Counted from the stretch's first letter, positions 8,725 to 17,315 are shown. The stretch is 64,000 nt of DNA from Pseudomonas synxantha (GCF_900105675.1 NZ_LT629786.1:4340001-4404000); one strand, 5' to 3'. Notes: generated by a model not told the origin, from the sequence alone. Program-made: numbers and translations.

Positions 8725-9351
8725 ATGAACATGCGCCCTTGCCTTTTTGCTGTCGTACTCGCACTGACACTGACCGCCCAGGCGCTCGCGGCCTCTTTTG
8801 TCGACCTCACGGTGACCGGCCGGCTGACCCCTGACGCCTGTAATGTGGAACTGTCCGACAACGGCTCCGTCGATCACGGCCGCATTCCCGCCCACACCCT
8901 CAGCAGCGACGAATTCACCGTGCTGCCGGCCCAGTTGCTGGAACTGACGGTGCTCTGCAACCGGCCGATGCTGTTTGCCCTGGTGGGCATCGACAATCGT
9001 GCGGATTCATCATTGGCGCCGGACTACTTCTACGGCCTGGGCAGAAATGTCCACGCCCCGCAGGAACGCCTCGGCTCCGTGGCACTGTCCTTTCGCAACC
9101 CGGTGGGCGACGCGCAGAGCCTGCAGGTATTGGCCTCCTACGACAGCGGCGGAACCTGGGCGGCAGAGCCCAACGCCTATCCCAGGTCCTACATGGGGTT
9201 TGCCTTACCCGGCGACCGTCAACCGGACTTCATCCGCCAGCTGAGCGCCCAACTGCGGGTCGACACCTCAATCAACTTTTCGCAATACCTGACCCTGGAC
9301 CAGGAAGTGCCCCTCGATGGTTCCATCGTCCTGGACTTGCGCTACCTCTGA
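8725..9351 (+). CDS. DUF1120 fimbrial subunit 3
   Basis: 208 residues with signal peptide (MNMRPCLFAVVLALTL...ALAAS), family opening SFVDLTVTGRLTPDACNV, second cysteine in TVLCNRP and the terminal strand SIVLDLRYL. It is more divergent than subunits 1 and 2, for example lacking the usual KI in the DHG-KISAKDL block (DHGRIPAHTL). It sits 90 bp after subunit 2 and 30 bp before the chaperone gene in the same operon. It could be a minor or terminator subunit; nothing in the sequence settles this. Confidence 0.85.
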   Translation: MNMRPCLFAVVLALTLTAQALAASFVDLTVTGRLTPDACNVELSDNGSVDHGRIPAHTLSSDEFTVLPAQLLELTVLCNRPMLFALVGIDNRADSSLAPDYFYGLGRNVHAPQERLGSVALSFRNPVGDAQSLQVLASYDSGGTWAAEPNAYPRSYMGFALPGDRQPDFIRQLSAQLRVDTSINFSQYLTLDQEVPLDGSIVLDLRYL

Positions 9352-9381
9352 CTCCACCTTTTTCCCAATGGAAACTCCGTC

Positions 9382-10074
9382 ATGACGTCGACACGCTGCA
9401 CACTCGCGACCCTGGCCTTACTGTTGAGCCTCCACGCCCAGGCTGACGGCATGGTGCCCGACACGTCCGTGGTGATCATTCACGAAGCCGACGGCGAAGC
9501 GGCGGTCTCGGTCACCAACACCGACAGCAGCCTGGCCTTGCTGCACGTGACCTTGCAAGACATCCCTGAAGACACCGAGCCCCTTTTGGTGGTAACGCCA
9601 CCGCTGTCCCGAGTGGAAAGCGGCAAATCGCAACTGGTGCGCTTCATCTTGCAAAACCAGGCGCCGCTGAGCACCCAGCGCCTAAAACGCGCAATTTTCG
9701 AAGGCATGCCCCAGGGTCGTGCAGCCACCGAAGCCGGACACGCCCGGGTCGGCGTGACCGTGCGCCAGAACCTGCCGGTGATCGTGCATCCCAAGGGCCT
9801 GGCGATCAACCGTACACCCTGGACCGGCCTGACCTGGACCCTGCGCAACGGCACATTGCAGGTGCGTAACGATACGCCGTATGTGGTGCGCCTGGCCCAG
9901 GAGCTACGCCTGCTGCCCGGTGATGGTCAGGCGACCCTGCCGCGCACCTATGTGCTGCCCGGCCAAACCCTGAGCGTGCCGGCCACCGGCGGGCCCGCTA
10001 CCCAGGTGCGGTTGCAGCCGGCCACGGTGTATGGCTTTGCCGTGGCCGCCTACGACGCGCCCATCTCCCTTTGA
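9382..10074 (+). CDS. Periplasmic fimbrial chaperone (PapD-like)
   Basis: 230 residues with a signal peptide (ending HAQADG). Two immunoglobulin-like domains: the first ends with the family block VVTPPLSRVESGKSQLVRFIL, where the G1 strand's alternating hydrophobics would complete pilin folds by donor-strand complementation. The second runs from about residue 125 and contains NRTPWTGLTWTLRNGTLQVRNDTPYVVRLA. It delivers pilins to the usher encoded next. Start at 9382 follows the preceding stop by 30 bp. Such chaperones usually accompany DUF1120 pilins; no second chaperone is present. Confidence 0.87.
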   Translation: MTSTRCTLATLALLLSLHAQADGMVPDTSVVIIHEADGEAAVSVTNTDSSLALLHVTLQDIPEDTEPLLVVTPPLSRVESGKSQLVRFILQNQAPLSTQRLKRAIFEGMPQGRAATEAGHARVGVTVRQNLPVIVHPKGLAINRTPWTGLTWTLRNGTLQVRNDTPYVVRLAQELRLLPGDGQATLPRTYVLPGQTLSVPATGGPATQVRLQPATVYGFAVAAYDAPISL

Positions 10075-10182
10075 AATCAACAGGCGCCAGGCTGGCGCCT
10101 GCATAACGAGTGACGGCTCATCGACCGTTACCAGGACGCTGCCAACGTAGCCAGGGCCGGCATCGGGCGTCCACCAGATTGA

Positions 10183-12630
10183 GTGCCTTTCGTGAAAACA
10201 GTCTTGAGTTACCGTGACGGCGAAGCCGTGCCCGCTGCATCTGCCCGTCCACCGTTGGCGACCCTGGTATTGCTGTGCGCGCTGGTGCCGGCCAAGGCGT
10301 GGTCCGAGGCTGCGCCACGGCCGGGCTTCGACGCCCAGACCCTGCACCAGCGCGGCATCGACCCACAGCTGGCGAGCCTGCTGTTGGACGCGCCGCGCTT
10401 CACCGCCGGCCGGCATACGATCACCCTGCGGGTCAATGGCCAGCGTCGTGGCCGCCTGGAGGTGGCTTTCGATCAACAGGGCCGGCTGTGTTTCGATCGC
10501 GCCCTGCTGGAGGCTGCCCACCTGTTGACGCCCAACGACAGCGGCCCGTGCCACGACTTTCTCGGGCAGTACCCGCAAAGCCTGGTGGAGCCGGATCCGG
10601 CCACGCTTTCAGTGGCGCTGGTAGTGCCCACCGATGCCTTGCGCCCGGTGCCTCAGGATGTTTCGGGGTATGAAACCGGTGGTTTCGCTGGCCTGCTCAA
10701 CTATGACCTCAGTGGTTTCTACAATCGTTATGGCGATGACGCCAGCCGGTTCGGCTCGGCCAACACCGAAGTCGGATTCAATGCCGGCGACTGGATCGTG
10801 CGCAGTCGCCAGGTACAGACCTGGCAGGACGGCCTGTCGCGCAGCACCCATCTGGAAGCCTATGCCCAGCGCACCTTCGCCAACCACCAGGCGGTGCTGC
10901 AGGCCGGGCAGATCAACCTCTATAACCCGGTGCTGGCTGGCGCGCAGATCAACGGGGTGCAGGTGCTCACCGAACAAGCCCTGCAGGAGCAAGGCCAAGG
11001 CGCGGTGATCGAAGGGATCGCCAACAGCCCGGCGCAAGTCGAGGTACGTCAGAACGGCGCGCTGATCCACTCCACGGTGGTGCCCGCCGGGCCGTTTGCC
11101 CTGAGCGATGTGCGCCGCCTCAACACCCGCTCGGATGTGGAAGTCACGGTCAAGGAAAGCATCGGCGGTGAACGCCGTTTCACCGTGCCGGCGGCAATGC
11201 TGGGCCTCGGTTTGCCAGCGCCGGGCTATTCCCTGGCGGCAGGCCGCGTACGCAATATCGGCGACGCTCAGGGCACCGATCCCTGGGTGGTCAGCGCCGG
11301 CTGGACCGGCCCCGTGCACCCGCAACTGAGCGTCGGCGGCGGCATGACGGTGGCCGACGACTACCGTGCCGGCGGCGTCAGCCTGAGCTGGCTACCGTGG
11401 CTGGACAGCCAAGTGCAACTGACCAGCCAGGTGTCGAATAGCAGCGGCTGGGAACAGGCCTCTGGTGTGCAAACCGACCTGTCCTGGTCACAACGCCTGA
11501 ATGAGCGATGGTCATTCAGTGCCGCCAATTCCTGGCGCAGCCCCGGCTATCGCGAGCTGGAAGAAAGCACTTACCGCCAGGTCACCAACGAGCACAGCCG
11601 TTCGCGTTACCGCGACCAGCAAAGCGCCACCCTGGGCTGGTCCCATCCCTGGCTCGGCGCCTTCAGTGCCGGGGTGTCCCGCTCAGCCAGCTTCGACGGC
11701 CGCAGTAGCAGCCGCGCCCTGGCGTCCTGGGGCACCAGCGTCAGAGGCGTATCGCTGTCTGCCAGCGCCGAATGGCAGATGGGCGGGCAGGATCAACAGG
11801 ACAATGCCGTGTACCTGAATATCAGCCTGCCTCTGGGCGAGAATCGCCGGATGCGCGCCTGGGTGCGCAATTCCGGCGGCGAACATCGCACCGGCGTAGG
11901 CATGAACGACCAGCTCGACGATCAGTTGAGCTATCGCGTCAGCGCCGAGCATGACACTCGCGACAACCAGGTGGAAACCACCCTGGGCGTCTCTGCCCTG
12001 CCGCGCTACACCCAGCTCGACTTGAGCTACAGCCGCTCCGATGCAGAGCGTTCCAGCTACCAGGGCGGCGCACGCGGCGGCGTGGTGCTGCATGGCGATG
12101 GCGTGACGTTTTCACCCTACCCGGTGCGCGACACCTTCGCCTTGCTCTCAGTGGGCGAGATGAGCGGGATCAAGGTCAACACTCCCAGCGGGCCAGTATG
12201 GACCGACTGGCAAGGCCAGGCGGTTGTGCCCCAGGTGAGCGCCTATGGACGTAGCCCAGTGGAAGTCCAGACCCGTTCGCTGCCGCGCAACGCCGATATC
12301 ACCAACGGCCTGGCGGTGATTGCCGCAGGTCGCGGCGCGGTGGACCGGGTTGAGTTCGGCGTGGGCCTGACGCGCCGCGCCTTGCTCACCGTCAGCACCG
12401 ACGAGGGTGCGCCCTTGCCAAGGGGCGCCTCGGTCAGCACCGCAGCAGGCGAGTTCGTCACCCTGGTGCAGGATTCCAGCCAAGTGTTCCTGCCCAACGT
12501 GCTGGAGCAGCCGACGCTGTGGGTCACCTTGCCGGGCGGCAGCCGCTGCGTGCTGCGCTTCGAATTGCCGAACAAAGCCGACCCCACGGTGTATTTCGAA
12601 ACCGCGCCCGCCCGTTGCCAAACGCCTTGA
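10183..12630 (+). CDS. Fimbrial outer-membrane usher
   Basis: 815 residues, normal for PapC/FimD-type ushers, which form the outer-membrane pore and assemble pilins. The hydrophobic signal core (LATLVLLCALVPAKA) begins only at about residue 25, so the GTG start used here (10183) gives a long n-region; a GTG at 10192 is also possible. N-terminal domain with FNADWI-type wording is about residues 48-190, followed by barrel and plug regions (GLLNYDLSGFYNRYG; VQVLTEQALQEQGQGAVIEGIA; VEVRQNGALIHSTVVPAGPFALSDV) and a C-terminal domain carrying two cysteines (SRCVLRF and PARCQTP). Lies between the chaperone and tip-adhesin genes, 108 bp after the chaperone. Confidence 0.9.
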   Translation: MPFVKTVLSYRDGEAVPAASARPPLATLVLLCALVPAKAWSEAAPRPGFDAQTLHQRGIDPQLASLLLDAPRFTAGRHTITLRVNGQRRGRLEVAFDQQGRLCFDRALLEAAHLLTPNDSGPCHDFLGQYPQSLVEPDPATLSVALVVPTDALRPVPQDVSGYETGGFAGLLNYDLSGFYNRYGDDASRFGSANTEVGFNAGDWIVRSRQVQTWQDGLSRSTHLEAYAQRTFANHQAVLQAGQINLYNPVLAGAQINGVQVLTEQALQEQGQGAVIEGIANSPAQVEVRQNGALIHSTVVPAGPFALSDVRRLNTRSDVEVTVKESIGGERRFTVPAAMLGLGLPAPGYSLAAGRVRNIGDAQGTDPWVVSAGWTGPVHPQLSVGGGMTVADDYRAGGVSLSWLPWLDSQVQLTSQVSNSSGWEQASGVQTDLSWSQRLNERWSFSAANSWRSPGYRELEESTYRQVTNEHSRSRYRDQQSATLGWSHPWLGAFSAGVSRSASFDGRSSSRALASWGTSVRGVSLSASAEWQMGGQDQQDNAVYLNISLPLGENRRMRAWVRNSGGEHRTGVGMNDQLDDQLSYRVSAEHDTRDNQVETTLGVSALPRYTQLDLSYSRSDAERSSYQGGARGGVVLHGDGVTFSPYPVRDTFALLSVGEMSGIKVNTPSGPVWTDWQGQAVVPQVSAYGRSPVEVQTRSLPRNADITNGLAVIAAGRGAVDRVEFGVGLTRRALLTVSTDEGAPLPRGASVSTAAGEFVTLVQDSSQVFLPNVLEQPTLWVTLPGGSRCVLRFELPNKADPTVYFETAPARCQTP

Positions 12631-12641
12631 GGATAACCGCC

Positions 12642-13781
12642 ATGCTCCGAATGACTTTCCTGCGCCCCATCACCCTGTGGCTACTGCTCGGTTTGACTGG
12701 CAACGCCCTGGCGGTGGATGAATGCCAGCTCACGCTCAGCGAATCGCTGCTGGATTTCGGCTTGATGAGCCGCATCGCTCAGAACGACAGTGCGCCACAA
12801 CGCCTGCTCGGGGAACGACGCCTGAGCCTGACCTTCAACTGCCCCCAACCCCAAGACCTGAGCCTGTTCTATCGCGCCCTGGCCGCCGATGCGCAGCAAC
12901 TGCGCTTTACCGAGCACGGGCACTACCAGATTGAAGCCAGCAACGCCGTGGTCGATGGCAAGGCGGTGGAACTGGGCTTGCTCGCCGCCCCTGGGCAACC
13001 AGCGCTGAGCAACGCCAGCGTGCAAGACTGGCGTGCCGGCCACGGCATCGCACCGACCTTGCAGGGCAGCGTGGGCAACGGCAGCAACCTGTCCCTGCAA
13101 CTGACGTTGCGCGTCTGGGCCGACAGTGCCGCCACCCGGGTGCGAGACGCCACCACCTGGGAAGTGTCCGGAACGTTTTATTCGCCGCTACAGGGGCGCT
13201 ACCGCGAACTGACCTTACGTGCGCATTTTGCCCCGGCCGCCTGCCAGCCTTCGTTGTCCGACCATGGCGTGGTGGACTACGGCGTCCTGCCGGCCAAAAG
13301 CCTGAACGCCACCACCGAAACCCCGATGCCCCTGAGGACCCTGGGCTTTGCCGTCAGTTGCGATGCGCCGACCCCGTTCGCCCTGCGCATGCACGATAAC
13401 CGCGAAGGCTCGGCCACCGGTGGTATCGATGAGACCGCCTACGGCCTGGACCTGGATGCCAGCCGCAACAAAATCGGCGTGTATTTCGTCACGGTCGACC
13501 CGGCGGAATTCACCGCCGATGCCTTCACGTCGCTGTATCGAACCGACTCCACCAGCAACGGCGTGGCCTGGAGCAGCTCCAGCCAGCGCCAGATCCCCAT
13601 GGCCGCCAACAGCATCATGGGTTTCACCGACAGGCTCGGCACCACCACAGGGCCGGTGGCTATCCAGAACCTGAGCGGCACCGTGCGCATCAAGACCTAC
13701 CTGGCCCCCACGCAATCGCTGGACCTGCGCGAAGTGGTGCGTATCAACGGCTCCGGCACTATCGAAATCATCTATTTGTAA
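12642..13781 (+). CDS. Two-domain fimbrial tip adhesin candidate with C-terminal DUF1120 domain
   Basis: 379 residues: signal peptide (MLRMTFLRPITLWLLLGL...ALAVDE), an N-terminal domain of about 190 residues starting ECQLTLSESLLDFGLM with its own cysteine pair (EC and FNCPQP), then a DUF1120 pilin domain from about residue 195 (FAPAACQPSLSDHGVVDYG ... SCDAP ... GTIEIIYL). A lectin-like or receptor-binding head fused to a pilin domain is the standard design of chaperone-usher tip adhesins; the ligand is unknown. The ATG at 12642 follows the usher stop by 11 bp with a TTGAGGA ribosome-binding site; an upstream in-frame extension from 12519 would overlap the usher and lacks a signal peptide. Confidence 0.82.
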   Translation: MLRMTFLRPITLWLLLGLTGNALAVDECQLTLSESLLDFGLMSRIAQNDSAPQRLLGERRLSLTFNCPQPQDLSLFYRALAADAQQLRFTEHGHYQIEASNAVVDGKAVELGLLAAPGQPALSNASVQDWRAGHGIAPTLQGSVGNGSNLSLQLTLRVWADSAATRVRDATTWEVSGTFYSPLQGRYRELTLRAHFAPAACQPSLSDHGVVDYGVLPAKSLNATTETPMPLRTLGFAVSCDAPTPFALRMHDNREGSATGGIDETAYGLDLDASRNKIGVYFVTVDPAEFTADAFTSLYRTDSTSNGVAWSSSSQRQIPMAANSIMGFTDRLGTTTGPVAIQNLSGTVRIKTYLAPTQSLDLREVVRINGSGTIEIIYL

Positions 13782-13792
13782 GGAGTCGCCTG

Positions 13793-14443
13793 ATGAACAT
13801 CCACCGCACTGCACTGCCCGCCTTGTTGCTTGCGCTGAGCGCCGCGCCGACCCAAGCCGCCTCCAGCATCGACCTGAGTGTCCTGGGCCGTATCATCCCC
13901 ACGGCTTGCACGCCACTGTTGTCCGCAGGCGGAGTAATCGACTACGGCAAGATTTCCCACCAGGACCTGAACCTCGAGCAAGGCACGCGCCTGCCCGTCA
14001 AGACCCTGCAGATCAGCATCGATTGCAATGCGCCCAGTCGCTATGCCCTGCGCATGCGCGACAACCGCGACGGCTCGGCCACGGTCAACAGTGAGATTTA
14101 CTACGGGCTGGGTTTCGACCGCAGCGGCAACCGAATCGGCCTTTACTCCATGAGCTTTGACCCACGGCAAACCCAGGCGGACAACAGCGCGTCGATCTAC
14201 GGCACCGAGTCGACCACCGGCGGCGTGGCCTGGCGCACCGCCAACCTCAACCCTATCGACATAGGCGCCAACAGCTACCTGGGCTTTACCGACATCGAAG
14301 GCAGCGTCGCTGGCCCCTCGGCGATTGGCACGCTGACCGGCACCGTGAGTATCCACACCGTGATCAGCGCCCGGCGCAACCTCGACCTGAGCGTCGACAC
14401 GCCCCTGGATGGCTCCGCCACGCTGGAAGTGGTTTACCTCTAG
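13793..14443 (+). CDS. DUF1120 fimbrial subunit 4
   Basis: 216 residues with signal peptide (ending PTQAAS), opening SIDLSVLGRIIPTACTPLLSAGG, cysteine pair (TAC; SIDCNAP) and terminal strand ATLEVVYL. It starts 11 bp after the tip-adhesin gene with an AAGGAG ribosome-binding site and closes the operon. Its body closely resembles the DUF1120 half of the preceding gene (RMRDNRDGSAT versus RMHDNREGSAT; YGLGFDRSGNRIGLYSM versus YGLDLDASRNKIGVYFV), suggesting the adhesin arose by fusion of a head domain to a copy of this pilin. It may be the adaptor next to the tip. The stop overlaps the convergent exporter gene by 4 bp. Confidence 0.86.
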   Translation: MNIHRTALPALLLALSAAPTQAASSIDLSVLGRIIPTACTPLLSAGGVIDYGKISHQDLNLEQGTRLPVKTLQISIDCNAPSRYALRMRDNRDGSATVNSEIYYGLGFDRSGNRIGLYSMSFDPRQTQADNSASIYGTESTTGGVAWRTANLNPIDIGANSYLGFTDIEGSVAGPSAIGTLTGTVSIHTVISARRNLDLSVDTPLDGSATLEVVYL

Positions 14444-15705
14444 ACCTTCTCGCTGGTGACTTGCACATAGCGCGCCCGCCCGGCACCCAGGCCCGCCACG
14501 ATCGCGCCCAGGCCGATCACTGCGAAGATCCAGCCGGTAGCGTCCCAGCCACCGGTCCAGTCATGCACCGGGCCGACAGCGAACGGGCCCATGGAGGCCA
14601 GGGTGTAGCCGAAGCCCTGGGCCATGCTCGACAGGTTGGCGGCGACGTGGGAATCGCGCGAGCGCAGCACGATCAAGGTCAGCGCCAGGCTGAAGGTGCC
14701 GCCCTGCCCCAGGCCAAGCAGAATCGCCCAGCCCCACAGGCCATCCAAGGGCGCATAGAGACAACCAAACAGGCCGCCGAGGGTCAGCAGCATCACCACC
14801 ACAATGGCCAGGCGCTGGTCTTGGCCACGGGTGGCCAACCAGGGCGCGGCGAGCGAACTGAACAATTGCACAATGATCGAGCCGGACAGCGCCAACCCGG
14901 CCTCAGTAGCACTCAAGCCGCGCCCGATCAGGATCGACGGCAGCCAGCCAAACACGATGTAGGCCAGGGAAGATTGCAGGCCCATGTACAAGGTGACCTG
15001 CCAGGCCAGCGGGTCGCGCAGCAAACCTCTTACGCGATAGGCAACCTGATGGGCACCGTGTTTCGGCCCAACCTGGGGCAACCAGAACAACGCCGCCAGC
15101 AGCGCCGGCAGAATCCAGAACCCCAGGCCGATGTTCCAGCTGCCGCCGTAGTAATGACTCAACGGCACCGTAGCCCCCGCCGCCAGTGCGGCGCCCAGGC
15201 ACAGGGCCATGGTGTACACGCCAGTCATGGTGCCGGCGTGCCTGGCAAAGTCACGCTTGACGATGCCCGGCAACAACACGCCGATGATGCCGATACTCGC
15301 ACCGGCGATCAGGCTGCCGGCAAACAGGCCAACCTCACCCAAGGAGCTGCGCAGAATGATGCCGGCGGCCAGCGTCAGCAAAATTCCCAGCACCACCCGC
15401 TCAGCACCAAAGCGCCGCGCCAGCACCGGCGCCAGCGGTGCGAACAGGCCCAGGCACAGCACCGGCAACGTGGTCAGCAACCCGGCCTTGGCCGCCGACA
15501 ACCCCAGGCTCGCGGACACCTCGCTGAGCAGCGGCGCCATGCTCGACAGCGCCGGGCGCAGGTTCAGCGCCACCAGAATCAGCCCCAGCAGCAACAGCCA
15601 TGGGCGGGCGACGAGCGGCGACGTGTGTTGCACCACCTCGTCATCGGCTTCGGCGTCGATCAACAGTTCTTCAAGTTCAGTCTTGCGTTGGGTTTCAGGG
15701 TTCAT
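14440..15705 (-). CDS. MFS transporter, CynX/NimT family
   Basis: 421 residues with about 12 membrane segments starting at PWLLLLGLILVALNLRPALSSMAPLL, a wording typical of the CynX (cyanate)/NimT (2-nitroimidazole) family of major-facilitator permeases. The first 35 residues are an acidic cytoplasmic extension (ELEELLIDAEADDEVV). The substrate is unknown. Its start overlaps the stop of the upstream GntR regulator by 11 bp, so the two are probably translationally coupled, with the regulator controlling the transporter. It ends tail-to-tail with the fimbrial operon, with overlapping stop codons and no obvious terminator between them. Confidence 0.87.
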   Translation of the reverse strand: MNPETQRKTELEELLIDAEADDEVVQHTSPLVARPWLLLLGLILVALNLRPALSSMAPLLSEVSASLGLSAAKAGLLTTLPVLCLGLFAPLAPVLARRFGAERVVLGILLTLAAGIILRSSLGEVGLFAGSLIAGASIGIIGVLLPGIVKRDFARHAGTMTGVYTMALCLGAALAAGATVPLSHYYGGSWNIGLGFWILPALLAALFWLPQVGPKHGAHQVAYRVRGLLRDPLAWQVTLYMGLQSSLAYIVFGWLPSILIGRGLSATEAGLALSGSIIVQLFSSLAAPWLATRGQDQRLAIVVVMLLTLGGLFGCLYAPLDGLWGWAILLGLGQGGTFSLALTLIVLRSRDSHVAANLSSMAQGFGYTLASMGPFAVGPVHDWTGGWDATGWIFAVIGLGAIVAGLGAGRARYVQVTSEKV

Positions 15706-16354
15706 TGATCAACTGCCGGCAGAGGGATTTGGCGCGTTCGGGGTCTTGGTGTTCCACCGCGTCGAGCAAGGCGCTGTGCAGGTCGAGCACGGGCTGACGA
15801 CGTGGTGAGATGTTCAAGGTCTGGCGCAACTGCGCGCCGACGATGGCGGAAAAGTAGTGGTACAGCTCGCTCAACGCCGGGTTATGTGCGGCGTCTACCA
15901 GCCGACGGTGGAACACCAGATCAGCGTTGATGTAAGCCTCCAGGTCACCGTGATACAACTTGGCACTGGCCTGGAGCGCCTGGCGCAACGCGTCTAGGTC
16001 TTCATCGGTGCGACGCACTGCGGCGAGGCCGATAGCCTCCACCTCCAGGATCTGCCGCGTCTCCTGCGCCTGCTCCAGGGAGCAATGGGACAGCGCACGC
16101 ATTGTGCCCAGCGGGTCGGTCATCGAGCGCAAATAGCTGCCGTCACCCTGGCGGATTTCGATCAAGCCAGAGAATGCCAATACACGCATGGCCTCGCGCA
16201 CGGTATTGCGGCTGATGCCCAGCTCGGCAGACAGCTCCGGCTCGGTAGGCAGGCGTTCGCCGATGGCCCACACGCCTTGGGCAATGCGCAGGCGCAACTG
16301 CTCCAGGGCCTGGTCGACCAGGGAGCGTTTGATCAGTGGGGCGATGTCTGTCAT
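15695..16354 (-). CDS. GntR-family regulator, FadR subfamily (FCD domain)
   Basis: 219 residues. Winged helix at about residues 8-75 (LVDQALEQLRLRIAQGVWAIGERLPTE with the recognition region ELGISRNTVREAMRVLAFSGLI), then an all-helical FCD ligand domain with the metal/ligand residues carried in the D...FHRRLVDAAHNPAL and LHSALLDAVEH stretches. FCD regulators sense small organic acids or amino acids. Start taken as ATG at 16354; an in-frame TTG at 16375 adds seven residues. It leads a two-gene unit with the CynX-type permease. Inverted repeats directly upstream (16379-16395 and 16409-16426) are candidate operators. Confidence 0.87.
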   Translation of the reverse strand: MTDIAPLIKRSLVDQALEQLRLRIAQGVWAIGERLPTEPELSAELGISRNTVREAMRVLAFSGLIEIRQGDGSYLRSMTDPLGTMRALSHCSLEQAQETRQILEVEAIGLAAVRRTDEDLDALRQALQASAKLYHGDLEAYINADLVFHRRLVDAAHNPALSELYHYFSAIVGAQLRQTLNISPRRQPVLDLHSALLDAVEHQDPERAKSLCRQLINEP

Positions 16355-16378
16355 GGGGTTTGCGCTTTCGTCCAATCA

Positions 16379-16395
16379 TAGGATGAATTTTCCTA
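16379..16395. promoter_or_regulatory. Inverted repeat, candidate GntR operator
   Basis: TAGGA-N7-TCCTA, 25 bp upstream of the GntR start; a second TAGG follows at 16403. Position suggests autoregulation. Inference only. Confidence 0.4.
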
Positions 16396-16408
16396 CAGGC
16401 TATTAGGA

Positions 16409-16426
16409 GTTGCCTACAAAGGCAAC
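16409..16426. promoter_or_regulatory. Inverted repeat in GntR-mqsR divergent region
   Basis: GTTGCC-N6-GGCAAC, 6-bp perfect arms, midway between the divergent GntR and mqsR genes. Could be a regulator site for either gene. Confidence 0.35.
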
Positions 16427-16474
16427 GCACTAGGGTTCTTAGGCAGCAAAAGGAGCAGTATTTTCGATTGGTAA

Positions 16475-16495
16475 AATTACCCTCAGAGGGTAATT
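16475..16495. promoter_or_regulatory. Palindromic operator of the mqsRA operon
   Basis: Perfect palindrome with two 10-bp arms (AATTACCCTC and GAGGGTAATT) around a single A. It ends 18 bp before the mqsR start. Its place and the ACC...GGT core spacing resemble known MqsA operators, so MqsA autorepression is expected. Confidence 0.75.
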
Positions 16496-16513
16496 ATTGG
16501 ACTCAGGTGTCTT

Positions 16514-16825
16514 ATGGAAAAGTACACACCTCATTACGATTTGGCGGTAATAAAGGCAGATGTCAGACGGCTTCGAGAAAAGGCATTTACGTCCACTGCA
16601 AAGAACACAGGGAGGGCGCTCGGCTTTGAGATCCACGAGATGCAAGAGGTCATTTTTCAATTGCAAACCAGGATGTTGTACAAATCAATGACTACCTATG
16701 CAGATCATCGGATCTGGCAGGACGTGTACCACATCAGTTCACGCGATATGGAGATTTACATAAAGGTGACCTATCGCTCAGACGGTATCCCACCGGTAAT
16801 TTCCTTCAAGGAGTGCAACTCATGA
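16514..16825 (+). CDS. mqsR: MqsR toxin (mRNA interferase)
   Basis: 103 residues, close to E. coli MqsR (98 residues), which cleaves mRNA at GCU sites. Shared blocks: MEKYTPHYDL at the N-terminus and YKSMTTYADHRIWQDVYH in the middle, the region that carries the catalytic Lys/Tyr/Gln residues, and the closing VISFKE. The C-terminal strand IYIKVTYRSDGIPPVISFKE matches the RelE/YoeB fold end. First gene of a toxin-first operon, unlike most type II systems, with the antitoxin overlapping by ATGA. Preceded by a perfect palindrome (16475-16495). Confidence 0.92.
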   Translation: MEKYTPHYDLAVIKADVRRLREKAFTSTAKNTGRALGFEIHEMQEVIFQLQTRMLYKSMTTYADHRIWQDVYHISSRDMEIYIKVTYRSDGIPPVISFKECNS

Positions 16826-17304
16826 AAACTCAACAATGTTTTATCTGCGGTGTGCCCGACGGCATGACCCGATTCGAGGGCCGCAGCGAAACCCTTCGCG
16901 TCAAAGATATGGAACGTCGTGTCGATGATCTTTCTGGCTGGGAATGCCACGCCTGCAGCGACGGTATGTATGACCCGGACAGCTCAGAGCGTCACGCCAA
17001 GGCAGGTGATGAACTCGTCCACGCAGGGAAAAAAATGATTGGCTCGGAGATGAAACGTATCCGTCGCAAGCTGCACCTTACGCAAAAAGAAACCGTACAA
17101 CTGCTATCCGGTGGCGGTCACAACGCTTTTTCACGTTATGAACGCGGCGAGCTTCTGCCGCCGAAGCCACTGGTCCTGTTGATGCGATTATTGGACCGTT
17201 ACCCTCATTTGCTCGCCGACGCCAAGGTGTTGGCCGAAGGCGCTGACCTGCGCGGGTTCACTCATACCGTGAACACTGAAGATGAGGCGCTCAAGGCCTC
17301 CTGA
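16822..17304 (+). CDS. mqsA: MqsA antitoxin (YgiT-type zinc finger plus HTH)
   Basis: 160 residues. The N-terminal zinc-binding domain has CFICG near residue 6 and CHACSDG near residue 46 (two CxxC pairs); it is the toxin-neutralising half. The C-terminal helix-turn-helix (MKRIRRKLHLTQKETVQLLSGGGHNAFSRYERGELLPPKPLVLL) binds the operator. E. coli MqsA is 131 residues; this one is longer, with a C-terminal tail (LAEGADLRGFTHTVNTEDEALKAS). The ATG at 16822 overlaps the toxin stop and has AAGGAG about 9 bases upstream, so the pair is translationally coupled. In E. coli MqsA also represses stress genes such as rpoS; whether this one does is unknown. Confidence 0.92.
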   Translation: MKTQQCFICGVPDGMTRFEGRSETLRVKDMERRVDDLSGWECHACSDGMYDPDSSERHAKAGDELVHAGKKMIGSEMKRIRRKLHLTQKETVQLLSGGGHNAFSRYERGELLPPKPLVLLMRLLDRYPHLLADAKVLAEGADLRGFTHTVNTEDEALKAS

Positions 17305-17315
17305 ACAGACAAAAC

